Part shown: in pieces, positions 23,546 to 23,638 of the stretch
Position numbering within the stretch: position 1 is the stretch's first letter
How the letters are laid out: each line of letters begins with the position of its first letter
Source of the DNA: JBBQVS01 sp038211295
GTDB lineage: Bacteria > Chloroflexota > Ktedonobacteria > Ktedonobacterales > Ktedonobacteraceae
Reading direction: 5' to 3'
Length of the DNA stretch: 23,638 nt
NCBI GenBank assembly: GCA_038211295.1
Contig: JBBQVS010000063.1
Coordinates: 1-23,638, forward strand
Translations under genes and position numbers: made by a program
The notes under the pieces: model-generated
The model's database searches: none
What the model was told of the DNA's origin: nothing
The model's input: only the letters and a program-made list of their open reading frames with translations

Positions 23546-23638
23546 AAAGTATTTTGCCCCTTCTATCCTAAAACTGCGGAGATATAGCGAAGATTTAGCG
23601 CAAGCATTTCGATGACATATGAAGCCGTATTTCTATCT
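23546..23638. other. Non-coding edge upstream of the DUF499 gene
   Basis: At least 93 nt without a coding frame lie upstream of the DUF499 start, so that gene could be the first as well as the last of its unit. I see no convincing promoter with standard spacing here. Confidence 0.4.

Overview
The window looks like chromosomal (or large-replicon) DNA from a Gram-positive-like, sporulating-lineage bacterium of the Chloroflexota, most likely Ktedonobacteria. This is inferred from the mix of genes: a DnaD/DnaI-type primosome set, a WXG100/EccC type VII secretion pair, a TgpA-like transglutaminase, an RskA-like anti-sigma factor, and long low-complexity Gln/Pro or Thr/Pro segments. No 16S or other decisive marker is present, so the lineage is an inference.

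Left part (1-5760). A 32-bp C/T-rich tandem array runs off the left edge. A leftward operon follows, read from 5022 down to 305: dnaB (replicative helicase, with an intein inside its P-loop), a DnaD-domain protein and a DnaC/DnaI-like AAA+ helicase loader. A strong sigma70-type promoter lies just upstream of dnaB. Behind it, in a 738-bp gene-free stretch, is a cluster of eight DnaA-box-like nonamers, seven in one orientation and spaced at about one or two helical turns. This is a candidate replication origin or DnaA-controlled region. Genes on both sides point away from it for several kilobases. No dnaA or dnaN is visible.

Middle part (5761-15351). A rightward block encodes a WXG100 protein, a three-ATPase EccC motor, a membrane-anchored cyclophilin, a second soluble cyclophilin and a glycerate kinase. 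A perfect 13-bp stem-loop separates the WXG100 gene from eccC. A convergent DmpA/P1-family aminopeptidase and a divergent orphan anti-sigma factor follow, closed by a bidirectional terminator.

Right part (15419-23638). Four leftward genes encode a small Thr/Pro-rich two-TM protein, a protein with two PH-like domains, a TgpA-type membrane transglutaminase, and a large DUF499 ATPase with an N-terminal Swt1-type HEPN domain. Clear hairpin-plus-T-run terminators follow the last two. The DUF499 protein belongs to a family repeatedly found in anti-phage islands; any partners would lie beyond the right edge.

The most notable features are the DnaA-box cluster joined to a complete helicase-loading operon, the dnaB intein whose homing endonuclease looks dead, the reduced type VII locus paired with cyclophilins, and the solitary HEPN-DUF499 ATPase.
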